Assembly: GCA_964017045.1 (NCBI GenBank)
Contig: OZ024810.1
Coordinates: 15,116,704 to 15,180,703, forward strand
Reading direction: 5' to 3'
Origin: Omphiscola glabra
Taxonomy: Eukaryota > Mollusca > Gastropoda > Lymnaeidae
DNA length: 64,000 nucleotides
The translations under genes were made by a program, and so were the position numbers. The notes below the pieces were generated by a model that saw only the letters and a list, made by a program, of their open reading frames with translations, did no database searches and was not told the DNA's origin. Positions 10,934-22,830 of the stretch are shown here, one piece after another. The number at the start of each line of letters is the position of its first letter. Positions within the stretch are counted from its first letter, which is position 1.

Positions 10934-12703
10934 CTAGGGAAACCGTGGTGAAATAATTGGCAAAAGTAATATGACCAAAAAGGTCCCCTTAAATTTCACC
11001 TCCTTAAATTTATGAGATCACATTCCTCTTGTTGTCCTCTCGGATAATTCAGCTATGTGTTATTTTCATTGAATTCTGTTTTTAGCGTTGGTTGTTCGCA
11101 GATGAAGAAGGCTTCTAGCCAATACGTTCGTTAATTTTGTTGCGTTCTTTTTGTCTTCAGGATTCCCCTATACTTTGCTTCGCTCATTTCCATTTAATTC
11201 GTGAACCTCTATGTGTTAACAATTTCCCATGAAGTTGTTAGCCAAATTAACAGGGGGCAACGAGTGAATAAGCCTTCTATACGCGTCCATGTTAGATAGT
11301 CTATCACTCATTGCTATTATCAGAAACTGATTGTTGTCACATGCCATAATCTATATTGATTGAATTAATATCCATAAAGACTTTCCAGCTGTGATCTTGT
11401 ATTTCGCAATTTGCTTTTATTGTGACTCTCTTTACGGGGTTATTTGTTTCTTCTTGTTATAGAGCCCGGGTCAAAATGTTAACCCTGCACTTATATGACC
11501 CCCAGCCCCCTCTTCCTATGATATGATAGAAATAATATGACAGCGCATACAATCACTAATCTACTCGTGACTATAATAATTGTCGCCATTAATAAGTTAT
11601 CCCGACATTTAGAAGAAAACGAATAAAGACATTTACTAGAAAGGGGAATTTAAGTTTGAAATAATGAAGAATGATGATTCTTCCTGTCTCCAAACACTCC
11701 ACGCACTTGATGTGGCTTTTCAGAACTTACGTGCTACCCAGAATTGAGCCTCAGTTAATATTCCAGACCTGTTTACTCTTACGATTTTGGAGTACAATGT
11801 ACGATTTTGATGTGTATGCATTATATCTACTGTATGTTTATTTTTTACTATTAAGATACTGTATTGAATGATTTTGTGATGATATTGTACGATTTTAAGA
11901 GTTTGAGGGTAAACAGGTCTGATATCCGCACGAGACGAACTCTTAAAACAGAGCGCCCACGCCTGGCCCTCCCCTGTATCTAATCATTCTAAGTTCCCCT
12001 GGAGCGATAACCCCAGTCTCCCGACCCAGGTATGTAGCATCGCTGCTGGTGCTACCTATACCCCCTTTATGCTCCAGTTTTAGCCCTTAAGTTTATGGTA
12101 AGCCTTCCAATCAACACCAAATCCTAATTGCTGACCTAAACTTCGTTACGTTAACTCCACTTGAGCACCGACTAACCTGGTACGTCTGTAAATCGCAACC
12201 CTTCGGTTTCAGCATCTGGAATTTGACATGTAACAACAAAAAATTACAAATTTAAATGGTTGAAAACAAACAAGTGCTAGTTGTCAGTTTACAAAATTGA
12301 TGTCCTCTATTTATAGCTTAATTTCAGAGAAATTATGGTTTAGATATTTAAAGAGGATTTGCAGCTAGGGCGCTTGTCCCTGGGCTGACCAGTCTGATTT
12401 ACTATAATATAAATTCCGATCATGTGTACGGTGAACATTTCTGAGTAAGACACACGTTTCGAAAAATGTGGCGTTGATGAGATAAAGGATTCTAACGAGA
12501 CTGTTGCGGACTGAATGTTTTGGGATTGGACCGTTCTTCTACCATATATTAAAACTTCAACATGATTTCGAAGGGAGAAAATATAATAATAATTCTCTTT
12601 GATGAAAACATAAATCATTATAGGTATAAATGTATATATATATATATATATGTTAATATAGATTGTATGTGTAATTTAACTCACATATTTAATAAATTCT
12701 TAC
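10934..12703. other. Intron, no exon recognised
   Basis: Mixed AT-rich sequence. A short TA microsatellite lies at about 12632-12652. I found no acceptor and donor pair in phase. Confidence 0.45.
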
Positions 12704-12748
12704 CTTTACTGATTTTAGATTTTCGGTCTTTTGATCTGGACGTTTTAC
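12704..12748 (-). CDS. Gene A mini-exon, phase 1-1 (45 nt)
   Basis: Acceptor TATTATTCTTCAG, donor AAAG|GTAAGA. Reads KTSRSKDRKSKISKG. The RSKDR motif resembles the RS-repeat exon. Confidence 0.65.
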
Positions 12749-13268
12749 CTGAAGAATAATATTATATGAAAGGCTTTTAACAATCCAAACTTAACAGATC
12801 TCATTAGGATCATTCAGTGCTACAACACAATTTACACAAAGTTGTGCGCCTTAACCTGATCAGCGCGGCAAGATGGAAAGCTCGGCAATAAACATATTGG
12901 CATTTTTTTTTATTTGTGGGGTTGGGGGCGGAGGGGGTAATTAAACATGGAAATCTTAATGTGGTTTTGAAGATTTGTTGTTTGATTAAACGATCAACTG
13001 AACAAGTCCAATCAGTTAAGAATTTACAAATTTATTATTTTTGAAATTGTTATTTAAATGATATATTTTTAGTTGTCACTTTTAAAAATAGCACATATTT
13101 TTGAAATATTAACAGATATGTTAAGAGGATGTGATAAATTGATACACGAATTACACACGTGTAAAATGTGTAAAATATATATGTATGTGTGTTATGTAGT
13201 GCAATCTCAGGCTATTGAACCAATTAATATTCTAATTCAAATGTGTTGGTTTTTTAAGAGGATGGGTT

Positions 13269-13290
13269 TGGGGGGGGGGGGGGGGGAGGG
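13269..13290. repeat. Poly(G) tract
   Basis: A near-uninterrupted G run in an intron; a likely length-variable homopolymer. Confidence 0.8.
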
Positions 13291-13703
13291 GCAAACTCTA
13301 AATGTACTGCCCTTAATGAATAAATCCCATCACGATCAAGGTGTGCTCTTGCTGTTCTCACATTATTCCACCGATGTTGCCGGCTAAAATCAGACACAAA
13401 GCGAGTTATGTTGGTAGCCCGACAGGAAAATATACAACTCTTTTAGCCAGCTAGGCCGAAATGCAATTTGTTTCGTTCTGTTTAATCTATTTTGCTATAT
13501 GGATGACAAACTATTTCCCAATCCTATGGAAAACTGATCAGAAAGGAGACGTTGAAGTAAAATGCGTATATTTTATTATATTTTGTAATCACGTCAAAGG
13601 ATTGGCATGTTAGTCAATGTCTGCTGCATGCGAGGATCGAACCAACAGACACAATAGTTGATCCATTTTTACTACTTAAATGAAAAGGATTTTCTACACC
13701 TAC

Positions 13704-13775
13704 CAGATTTACTCCCTTTGCGACTTAGTCCGGCATCGGTTTTACTCCCTTTGCGACTTGGACCATCTTCCGTAG
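13704..13775 (-). CDS. Gene A mini-exon with internal duplication, phase 1-1 (72 nt)
   Basis: Acceptor GACTATTTTCTACAG, donor TCTG|GTAGGT. Reads TEDGPSRKGSK, then TDAGL, then a second SRKGSK. An 18-bp segment (AGTCGCAAAGGGAGTAAA) is duplicated inside the exon. Basic and Ser-rich like its neighbours. Confidence 0.7.
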
Positions 13776-14359
13776 CTGTAGAAAATAGTCAATACAAAGT
13801 AGCAACATTTCGTTTGTTTTTAGTTTATAGAAACAACACCATTTTATTTTACGACAGCGTCTATTTCCATTGAAATAAGTCTACGGTGTGGGCCATGAAA
13901 TTATGATCTGGGTTCCAACGATCAGAGCCGTTATGAGGCATACGTAAACTAGGCGACTGCCAAGGTGGCCCCAGCCGGGCGCATTTTTTTAAAACCTACA
14001 ACTTGCAAGCTCATATATGTTAGAAGTACACGTTTTCTCTAGTGGCGGAATTAACAACACGGGTTGTGGTTACACGCAGGCAAAGAGGAAATAGTGACAA
14101 AGGCAGAACGGAAATGTCGCAGTGGTTGATGTGTTTTCTCCTCAGCTCTGGGGGAGCTCCACCACCGGGCCCTCCCTTCCGGGGCACCCTAAATACGCTC
14201 CATGCCTATGGCCCACAAAATCCTAAGAACGACTCTGCGACGATAGTATGACAAGATGTGAGGCCCAGTGGATCGTTGGCAATCTCTTTCCCCACACGTT
14301 ATTTAGTTGCAGCTTGAGTCATTTTTGTTTGCTCTAAGAAATACTAGTTCGGATTATTT

Positions 14360-14375
14360 AGTTATAATATAAGCT
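14360..14375. repeat. Left 16-bp target-site duplication
   Basis: agttataatataagct, identical to 14949-14964. Confidence 0.9.
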
Positions 14376-14948
14376 GTGCCGCAAAAGCGGTAGCGTCCCC
14401 GGGAGACTTGGGGGCGTCCACATGGGGGTGTGCCTCTTCGTGGCAGACTAGTAGAGTGGACTTGTTCACCCGAAGTCAAAAACCCCGGCCAAACGCATGA
14501 CTCCCAGCGCAACAGGAGTAGCGACTAACATGATTACTAGTTGCCGTTGATGGATATAAGGCTTGCGTGGCGGACAAAACCCAGGCCGATGATTTTAGCT
14601 ACGCGGCCGTGACAAAGCCTCTCCTAGGCAACCGTTTCGTCCCGCCACTACTCGTCCCGACCGAAAGACTCCTTGGGCGGTGGGGGTGGTAAAGCAACAC
14701 TTACCCCCCGGAGTGGAAGCAAAACCGTCCTGACCCATGGAGAGTGGACTGCGAACGCATTAAACGCAGCGTCCTCGGTCGACAGGGCTTCCCCTAGGTC
14801 AAGGGGGAAGTTCCCGGCATCCTTCCGCATGGGCTGGCGTCGGGGAAACCTTCAGTGCGCTGGCGTGTGTAAGGGAGCACCGCGGGGGGGGGGCATTAAG
14901 AGCTCGTGCTCGACTGCCCAACGACGCCATCTCCTATGCGACATTTTC
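14376..14948. mobile_element. GC-rich retro-insertion with exact 16-bp target duplication
   Basis: A 573-bp GC-rich island in AT-rich intron, flanked by identical 16-bp direct repeats. A duplication of that length is typical of target-primed reverse transcription (LINE or SINE; family knowledge). There is no poly(A) tail; the right end is CTCCTATGCGACATTTTC and the left end GTGCCGCAAAAGCGG. Open frames on both strands are short and unrecognised. It may be a SINE or the end of a non-LTR element. Confidence 0.75.
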
Positions 14949-14964
14949 AGTTATAATATAAGCT
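14949..14964. repeat. Right 16-bp target-site duplication
   Basis: agttataatataagct, identical to the copy at 14360. Confidence 0.9.
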
Positions 14965-15608
14965 AAAATAATAAAGTTGGATTATGCTAATTCCACTCCG
15001 GGCTTACAATTATCTAGATGAGCCTCATTTAAATTGTATTTTCCCCCGGGGCACCTTTCCTTGTTATAGGATAACAACTGATTTTTTTTTTATGTTATAA
15101 CATTTTTAATTCAAGGTTTTCTTGGCCCACAAGAAATATGTTGTGGCCCTCAGTCGGGCTATTCGTTCTACGTCGAGAAGTGCCCTTCTTTGGTTGTATT
15201 TTATTTTTAAACTGCTTTTGGGGGGGGGGATAATATATCTAAGTGTTATAATTTTAACATCTGATACTATCTCTACGTCGAACATACTTGCGCTACATTT
15301 CGTGACTTGTGTGGTTCTATAAAATGCACTTAAGTCTATTTGAGCTTAATTACCTGATAATTGTGTTTCTGAGACCTGAGACCCTGCACTCCCTGTGGAC
15401 AAACGGCAAAGTGAAGATAATACCAGATATAAGCTGATTGCATTTTAGGGCATTTACAGCAACTCAAATACATTTAAATTTAACGTCTTCAGAATTTTTC
15501 TTTTTAAATGTATGATATATTGAGTAGAGATGTGTGTTACAAATGCAATATGAAACAACAATATTTCAACATAGAGTACACTGAGTCTACTGCGTACAAT
15601 CCCAAATG

Positions 15609-15800
15609 ATTGTTCATCCTTCGCGCTTGAAGACGACCAGGGCAACTTTTAACGTGAGTAAGTAACCTTGATTTGAGCTGCTTTTTGTTTTATAGTGAAG
15701 GAGATCGGTTCGTCAACCTCACTCTCTCGTCCTTGCAGAATCGTTCAAATGGCGAGACCTGACCAAGACGACTGGAAATAGACCAAGTTGCCGTAGATGA
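15609..15800 (+). mobile_element. SINE-like dispersed repeat, copy 1
   Basis: Shares an ordered series of blocks with copies at 20082-20226 and 59473-59660: cttgaa(g)acgacc, cttgatttgagctg, ttttgttttatagtgaaggag, gtcaacctcactct, cgtccttg, and gacgactggaaatagacca. No terminal inverted repeats or target duplication were found. Family unknown to me. Confidence 0.6.
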
Positions 15801-16003
15801 CCTGCAATCCTAAATATCCCATGTGTGACGAGTAACTGATGTATCCATCAGTTGCGTTACTAAATTATTTCTGTTTTATTGCATTGACTTGGGAAAATAT
15901 AATATAATATATATATATATAATTTTTGAGGAAATACTTCGTTTGAGGATATGAAGAAGATACACGTCCGTTTTGTATCGGAAATGTCTTAAAAATCACT
16001 AAC

Positions 16004-16048
16004 TTTTCTTTGACGATGACGATTTCTTTCTTGGCTTGGCAACTTTCT
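16004..16048 (-). CDS. Gene A mini-exon, phase 1-1 (45 nt)
   Basis: Acceptor TTTCTATTCCAG, donor AAAA|GTTAGT. Reads KVAKPRKKSSSSKK, strongly basic and possibly a nuclear-localisation or phosphorylation segment. Confidence 0.7.
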
Positions 16049-19000
16049 CTGGAATAGAAATGAAATATAGAATTTTAAAAACATGGCCACATTCATCACG
16101 AAAGGATTTAAAGAAATAGATGGTATGGCCATGTCATTCTCTCTATATCTCTGTCTCTCTTTCTCTGTCTCTGTCTCTATGTCTCTCTTTATATCTTTCT
16201 TTCTAACCCTCTCTATTTCTCTCTCTCTCCTTCTCTTTCCCTTTCTCTATCCCTTTATCTCTGTCTTATCGATAAAGCTATATTGAACTTCTGGAGGACT
16301 AGTCTTTGTTGAAGGCAGACACTAGAGTGTTATGAAGGATAACAGACAAAATGTTCATTTACGTCACAAGTGTACAAACGGTCTTTACACTGAACTTTCG
16401 ACAAACATGTCGGAAATAAACTCTCGCTACAGACTTAAAATCATTATTTACCATACATTTCACTTTATAGTTCATGTGTTTTGTTGTATGGTGATGTAAA
16501 GGATGTTATGGATTTATTCAATCGGGTTCTTTTTTCTTTTAGTGTTTTATATATACATGATTTGTTAGGGAGCGTGTTTGGTGTGGAGATTTTGTGTGTA
16601 GCTGTTTGCTAAGGGGTTTGTATTTGTGGCGTATTTGGGTAGTGTGAGAGATGACGCTGTTTGTTGTTGTGGTTTTTGGTAGTTAATGAGTTGCAGAGAG
16701 TGGGTGGAAGGAAGGATGCATGTTGTTGGGCATGTTGTTGAATACAGAGCCACATCAAATATATGATCTTGGTGTCGTTGCTAATTACCCTTGGTATAAA
16801 ACGAAGCTATTGAACTCCTTATGCGGGGAATAGTTCGTAACTAAGAAAAGTATATACTTGTTAAAGACATACAAAACCTTACTGGAATTATCATTTTATA
16901 TATTTAAATTGTTTTTCCATTTGAAAGCTTGTCTGTGTTTGATCGCTTTGTTTGATGTTCATGTCACTCTTGCGTAACATTATTAAACCAAACGATGAGA
17001 CACGTGAGACATGCGAAGCCATCTCAAAGTGTTCAGTTGGATAACTCATTTAAAGACAAGAGTGTATTTTATTTATACGTCACTTATGGTAATTAGTTTT
17101 TTGAAAAAAAAAATAAAATTGTTGGCTGAAAATTAAAATAATTCTGGATTTGTGTTTAAAAGTTTGGTGAGGATGGACACAATATTTTCTAACTTTTTAA
17201 TATGCTTAGTGAAACTTGTAAGTTTCACAGCTTTGCCATATTTGTAAAAGATTATTGTAATACCAATATCTGTCACATGACAATTATATATTTATTTTTA
17301 CTGCACAATGGCGTAGGGATTCGACCATAATGAATTAAAATACCAGATAAGCAGGGACTAGCTTCTCCTAGCGGAGTGAGAACTCATGATTTTTGGAGTA
17401 GAGAAGAGTGTGTGATATTATCTTGGGTGAGAGAAGACATATTTGATTTTCTAGATTGGATCATTGTATTAATTTCGGATGGAATATTATTCAAAGTGTG
17501 TGTGTATATTATATATTCTTTACATTGTAACTATGGCTGTTACAAGGATGTCCTAACAACAAGGAATTATTTGTATTATTTATTATGAATAATAAAGTAT
17601 TATGTAATTTATCCAACTGAACCTATTTAATTCTTGAGAGAACGAGAGGTAGTGATACGTTGAAGACTGAGCAGTGAAAGTATTCAATTAGTAGATACAA
17701 GCCATCAATCATATTAAAGCTCACAGTATTAGCTAACACTGTAACAACAACTAAAACGAAACTTATCAAGTGTTACAGTGTTACATTGGTGTCAGAAGTG
17801 TTACAATATGTAATTATCAATTATTTTACCTTTTGTAGATTTGTCCGTCCCCCTGCGAATATCAAGCCTCCTTGACCTTAACACATGTATCCCCTCTATA
17901 CCTGTTGCAATAAAACAGGTATCATTTTCAAAAACATTTTTGTTCACTAAGAACACAGATCTTTATAACCAAAGATTACACGTTGATCTTTACTAACGTT
18001 TTTTTTTCCTAGAAGCTGTCCCTCTCTTTTGACATAAAGGGCATTGGGAGTAAGGGTAGATACCCAGCAACACATATCATGAATAAAAATTACACTAGAA
18101 CTAATGCTTCCTAAACTTCACAGATAATCACCAAAAACCATTCTTAAATAGTATCCTCAACGTTTCATAAGTTACCAGAATATTAACACTTTACAAAGTA
18201 ATTTTCCCATGAACAAGGCACCCCACTGTTATGATTTACCAACCGTGGAAGCAAACATACTGTTCTCTTTGTATTTAAGTGAGGAAATACACATGTAGAT
18301 GGCGGTCTGCTGTTTGTATAAGCACATCAGTTTTAAAAAAAAAAACCTGTCTCTCCATTTATACTTTACACAAATCCTTTATATTAACCTAGCTTTTGTT
18401 CGTGTGTTTCGTTCTGGCTAGTTGTGTGGCTAATCCTTCGCACTGCAAAATGACCCACTTCCAGTTAAGCTAACCAGCTGGAACTTGGCACATAGACTCG
18501 TTGTCGATGACAAGACAAAATATTATCAAGTTTTTAGCCCCACTCCTTGACAATTATATTTATTGTCTAGTTTTACTGACATGAACCGATTAATTTTATT
18601 ATACATTTAGCTCAACTACCGGATATTAGCTAATTAACAGCTGATTTCAGTCGGTTTTACAGAACATTTTAATGGAAAACTAAAACATTTAGGAAACATA
18701 TGATTTTTATTTTGACAATTCTCTGATTATTTATTCACCTGTTCACTAAAGAATCTGTAATAAAATGATTTTTTATTCACCAAATTCACTCACCAACCTG
18801 TCATAAATGATTTATATTCACCAAGTCACTAAAAAAACTGTCATAAAAATGTTTCAGTCAATGTAAATTATTTCTAGAAGAAATAAATCGTGGTAAAACA
18901 CAATGAAATGTTCGAAATAAATAATTGAAAGTTTTAAAATTTAAACCTATAATAACTTATGAAAAATCTGGTTCTTTTAGGGATGGGGGAGGGGTAATTA

Positions 19001-19258
19001 TGGTGTTGTACTCCATACAATTGCAAAGGCCCTTATGAAGTTATTAGTAACTGTGCAAACAGATCGACTGTAGGCTCTGATAAAACATTATTCTAACGTC
19101 TAATAGGATTGGAATTCAGCTCTGAATGCATTTAGACATGAGACAGAGATTTATTTTTTGTAATACGAGGGATGTCGTGCAACACTTCAATCGCTGTAAT
19201 GGTCACGAACATTTGTAGTATGCTTTAACATCGGTCACAAAATTTCATCCCCACTTAC
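16049..19258. other. Large intron
   Basis: Contains a pyrimidine-rich (CT)-type stretch at about 16138-16265 and degenerate repeats of attcaccaa...tcactaa at about 18725-18850. No exon fitting phase 1 was found. A 23-nt candidate at 17.83 kb breaks the frame. Confidence 0.45.
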
Positions 19259-19336
19259 TTTCATCATCATCGTCATCTACAGACCCATCTGTAAACACTG
19301 AAGGAGTTTTCCCGTCAGATGTTTCTGAATATTTGT
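19259..19336 (-). CDS. Gene A mini-exon with acidic end, phase 1-1 (78 nt)
   Basis: Acceptor TTTCTATTTCCAG, donor GAAA|GTAAGT. Reads KYSETSDGKTPSVFTDGS and then VDDDDDE. Only phase 1 is open. It is the one markedly acidic exon of the series. Confidence 0.75.
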
Positions 19337-19905
19337 CTGGAAATAGAAATAATTTAATTTATTGATAACTGTGGCGTCAAAGACTCAAGTATTAGCTGTG
19401 ACATCCATTACTCAACTGCTTCCTGTGGCGTTAAAGATTCTACTTCTACCTGTGGCGTCACAGACGCAACAGTAGGTTAAATGTTTTATGGCTGTTTAAA
19501 CAACTTTATAGGTTGTAGAAAAAAATAACTTTGCTAGCAATTCACTATACATATATACATATGGCTACAATAATTCACTGAATGTCTGTTTTTTTTCACT
19601 TATGAAATATCTTAAGAAAGAAACAGATGGATATGTGCTGGAAATTTACGATGCAAAACACATTTCCATTTGTTTGGTTCAAGAAAAGAGTCTTACTTTT
19701 TCATATTTATTTTTTTTAAATTCATTTTATGATTTTGAAACAATGGAAAGAAAATTTTGGTCTAATTTCTTAGACAAAGAATTTTTGTGTGTTGTTCAGT
19801 TTAGGCCTCCGAAAGATGAGTCTTAGATTCGAACGTACCTTTTTATGCTGAAATTACAGTAGAATCCATTTGAACAAAGTAAAAATGTTATATTTCATAG
19901 CTTAC

Positions 19906-19962
19906 CTTCCTCGCTTGGGGGCTTGCTGGTAGCGGACCTCCTCGACCGGGAGCCTGATTTGT
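19906..19962 (-). CDS. Gene A mini-exon, RS-like, phase 1-1 (57 nt)
   Basis: Acceptor TTCTTGTTAAG, donor GAAG|GTAAGC. Reads KSGSRSRRSATSKPPSEEG in phase 1. Phase 0 is also open, but the next exon (19259) only accepts phase 1. Confidence 0.7.
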
Positions 19963-20081
19963 CTTAACAAGAAAAATAAAATCATCAATATGATAATTAA
20001 ACTGCTTGGACTGCATTTAAACAGACTTTATAGACCGCAGTGTTATCATTCCTTGTCATTCGCATGCGCAGATTTACTTAA

Positions 20082-20226
20082 ACAGTAGCCTTAACTTGAA
20101 CTGTATTTTGTTTTACGCGAGGGAGTGTTGTTCGATTCGTCAGATCATTATCTCATCCTTGCCTATTTGTTCCAATGGCAAGGCGTGGTCAAGACCACTG
20201 GAAATAGACCAGGATGTCCAGCAGTG
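20082..20226 (+). mobile_element. SINE-like dispersed repeat, copy 2
   Basis: Contains gccttaacttgaactgtat, ttcgtcagatcattatctc, ccttgcctatttgttccaat and ccactggaaatagaccagg, in the order seen in the other two copies. The 5' part is missing relative to the copy at 59473. Confidence 0.6.
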
Positions 20227-20562
20227 TTTCGCGTGTCTCACGGCGCTCTTATGCGTTTCACGCAGTGTATAGATAAATTAAACCTAAAATTGCCATTGAG
20301 CTATTACTCAAATGATCATAATAAGGTGTCCCTGTCTAAGAAAATGTGTAAGAACTTTTTAACAACTCTAAAAAAACTCTTCATTTAAATAAAATTTACA
20401 TTTTAACGAATTAGTTATTTTTGCATAAAACGTATAAAAAATGATACAATATCTAAATATCTATTTTAAATGTAATTTGTTCTCATATTTATCAAACTGT
20501 AAAAAAAAGAAAGGGTTTGTTGTTATGCCATCTTAAATAGCCATCCCATATTCAAACAAACC

Positions 20563-20615
20563 TGATAAAGAGCTTTTTTTAGACGATCCCGGTCCATCTG
20601 TTGATTCTGATGAGA
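20563..20615 (-). CDS. Gene A candidate exon breaking the phase (53 nt)
   Basis: Good acceptor (CTTTCTTTAG); weaker donor (TCAG|GTTTGT). In phase 1 it reads SSESTDGPGSSKK and then leaves in phase 0, which the following exons cannot use. A run of six A's sits just before the change. One more A would give 54 nt, an SSLS ending and phase 1-1. So it is either an assembly or homopolymer error, a real frameshifting cassette, or a decayed exon. Confidence 0.45.
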
Positions 20616-21026
20616 CTAAAGAAAGAGCAAAGAGCATTTCCAACCAGTGAATATCATGTTCACATCAATATAACACGAAAAAAAGGTACGACATCAACAA
20701 GCGAGAAAATGCATTTTCTAAGTGATTTTTTTTTAATTTCTAAAATTTAAGCTTAGCATTAAAAAATATTGTCGAAATTGTGAATGAGGCTGATGTTTTA
20801 TGAAATTGAAACAGAGAAAGTTGCTGGAACTGTCCGAAACTGAAAAAGGGAAGCGAGCGTTGGCTTGAGGATTCCATGACAAACTATTTCAACAAATTTA
20901 AAATGTTAGCCCCTAAGGCTCAGGGCGACTTTGAAATAGAATCGGAAAAAATCCGATGCTTGAACAAACAATGGAGTAGTTAAGGATGGGAGCTAAGACT
21001 TTCTAGCTGCAAAAAGAGTCACTTAC

Positions 21027-21059
21027 TTTTCTCCAGGACTGAATGTTTATTCTTTGGTT
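21027..21059 (-). CDS. Gene A mini-exon, phase 1-1 (33 nt)
   Basis: Acceptor CTCTTATGCAG, donor AAAA|GTAAGT. Reads PKNKHSVLEK. Confidence 0.6.
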
Positions 21060-21856
21060 CTGCATAAGAGTATAAAAGGGGGGGGGGGGGAATTGATACA
21101 TTGCTAAAAATTCATTCTTGATATCATCACGTTTTAGCTAGTGCAAAAATAAATGGCTTAATATAAATCGAAAGGCAGTCTATGGCGTCTGTATACTTTT
21201 ACATAATTTTATTAGTGGCTCCAATTACGTTATTTTAAAGCTTTTTTAAATTCCAACATTTCTAATAACAGTTTACTGTCTCTCAACATTTGTTTTCTGC
21301 CAAATATCACAGTCTTTAGTATCATTGTCTATTGATCTTCTATTTCTGGCCGTGAATTCATTTACTAATGGTTTTATGGCCAACTATCATCGGCCGCCCA
21401 TCTTCTCAAAAAGTGGTGCACTTCGACTATCAGTCCTGCACCACGATTACTCTTTGATGTACAGTGAGTCTCACTGGTTAGACCTCGACTATCATTGGTT
21501 CTACTAACCCTAACCTACCATGTTTCCTCAACTATCATTGGTTGTACTAACCCTAACCTACGATGTTTATCAACATATGCTTTGCAGTTTACTTTGATAT
21601 ATAATTATTGCTGTCATCAGCTGTGCATAGCTCATCTCTGATACACTGACTGTGCATTTCTGACAATCACCGTCAGTGCAGGTGCACTAACACTGGCTTT
21701 AGATCAGTTCACTGTTATAGCCTGTGTGTTGAATTGATTTTGTTTTAATGGAAAGCTGTAATGTGGTCCATGTACCCCCCTCCACTTTCTTTTGGTATTG
21801 ACGTCATCGATTAAATGTGTTACGCTCTTCCATTACCCCCTACTCCTTTCATTGGG

Positions 21857-22042
21857 AAAATACTGTTGGGAAAATACTGTTGGAAAAATCATGTTGGGAA
21901 AATACTGTTGGGAAAATACTGTTGGGAAAATACTGTTGGGAAAATACTGTTGGGAAAATACTGTTGGAAAAATAATGTTGGGAAAATACTGTTTGGAAAA
22001 TACTGTTGGGAAAATACTGTTGGGAAAATACTGTTGGGAAAA
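21857..22042. repeat. 14-bp minisatellite, about 13 copies
   Basis: Unit ttgggaaaatactg, nearly perfect, ending 68 bp from the exon at 22110. The open frames through it on both strands are artefacts of the repeat. Confidence 0.9.
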
Positions 22043-22109
22043 AAGTACTATTTGAATTGACGTAAAACAAACACTACACAGATAATTTTTTTTACTCTGC
22101 TTTTAGTAC

Positions 22110-22199
22110 CTTCCCTTGGGTGGTACAGACTTCTTTCAAATTCCTTCTGTCTCTTCCGTTCTTTAGATTTGTACTCATTGCTGTCCAAGTCATTGGCAC
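22110..22199 (-). CDS. Gene A mini-exon, phase 1-1 (90 nt)
   Basis: Acceptor TTTGTGCACAG, donor GAAG|GTACTA. Reads ANDLDSNEYKSKERKRQ, then KEFERSLYHPREG. Highly charged and probably helical. Contains Tyr in NEYKSK and SLYHPR, possible but unremarkable phosphorylation sites. Confidence 0.75.
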
Positions 22200-22499
22200 C
22201 TGTGCACAAAGCAAAGATCGCCTTTTAGTTTTCAACGGTAATAATTAAAACGTCTAGAAATCATTTCTTCCTCGGCCTCTCTTCATATCTATCACTGTGA
22301 AACGTGATGGCGGTGTCCTTAACTGACTTGCGCAGAGTGTTTGATGGGGGAAGTCCATGGAATGCCTGGAGGCAGTTATTTAGCCTAATTCTGTACGACA
22401 ATGCTATCAATTAGAATGCTGGTTTTCTCGCGCGTCTCTAGTCTGCGAGACCTTAATATATCTGTGGTAAATCTTATCATACGAATAACCCATTCGTCG

Positions 22500-22507
22500 C
22501 AATAATG
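22500..22507. repeat. Left 8-bp target duplication of SPIN-like element
   Basis: caataatg; the right copy at 22689-22696 is cattaatg (7 of 8 match). Confidence 0.7.
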
Positions 22508-22688
22508 CAGTCGTTCTCAACCTTCCTAATGCCGCGAACCTTTAGTACAGTTCGTCATGTTGTAGTGACCCCAACCACAAAATTATTTTCGTTGCTTCTT
22601 CATAACTGCAGAGCATAATATGTGTTTTCCGAAGGTCTTAGGCGACCTCTTTGAAAGGCTCGTTCAACATACAGGTTGAGAGCCACTG
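22508..22688. mobile_element. SPIN-like non-autonomous hAT element, copy 1
   Basis: A 181-bp element with ends CAGTCGTTCTCAACC and GGTTGAGAGCCACTG. The interior carries blocks I recognise from the SPIN (Space Invaders) hAT MITE family of vertebrates: attattttcgttgcttcttc, tgtgttttccgaaggtctta, ggcgacctctttgaaagg. It is flanked by an almost perfect 8-bp duplication. No transposase; mobilised in trans (family knowledge). Name from memory, not from a search. Confidence 0.85.
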
Positions 22689-22761
22689 CATTAATGGGTT
22701 AGATAGTAAGGAAAACAAGGAAGGAGTGGGGTCTGATGAGATGAGAAAGAAACAGTATTAA

Positions 22762-22830
22762 ATATATATATATATATGTATATATGTATATCAATATATA
22801 TATATATATGTATGTAAATATTATATATAT
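22762..22830. repeat. AT-rich microsatellite before the Helitron-like array
   Basis: Interrupted (TA)n adjoining the first array unit. Confidence 0.8.

Noticed and set aside
14648..14966. Frames on both strands in the GC-rich insertion as a gene
   Set aside because: Short, no start or splice context, no recognisable protein; GC-rich DNA tends to lack stops.
17828..17860. 23-nt candidate exon (minus, acceptor ATATTCGCAG, donor AAAG|GTAAAA)
   Set aside because: Weak pyrimidine tract and a length that breaks phase 1 with no compensating partner.
21792..22070. GKYCWENTVGKI frames
   Set aside because: 14-bp minisatellite artefacts.
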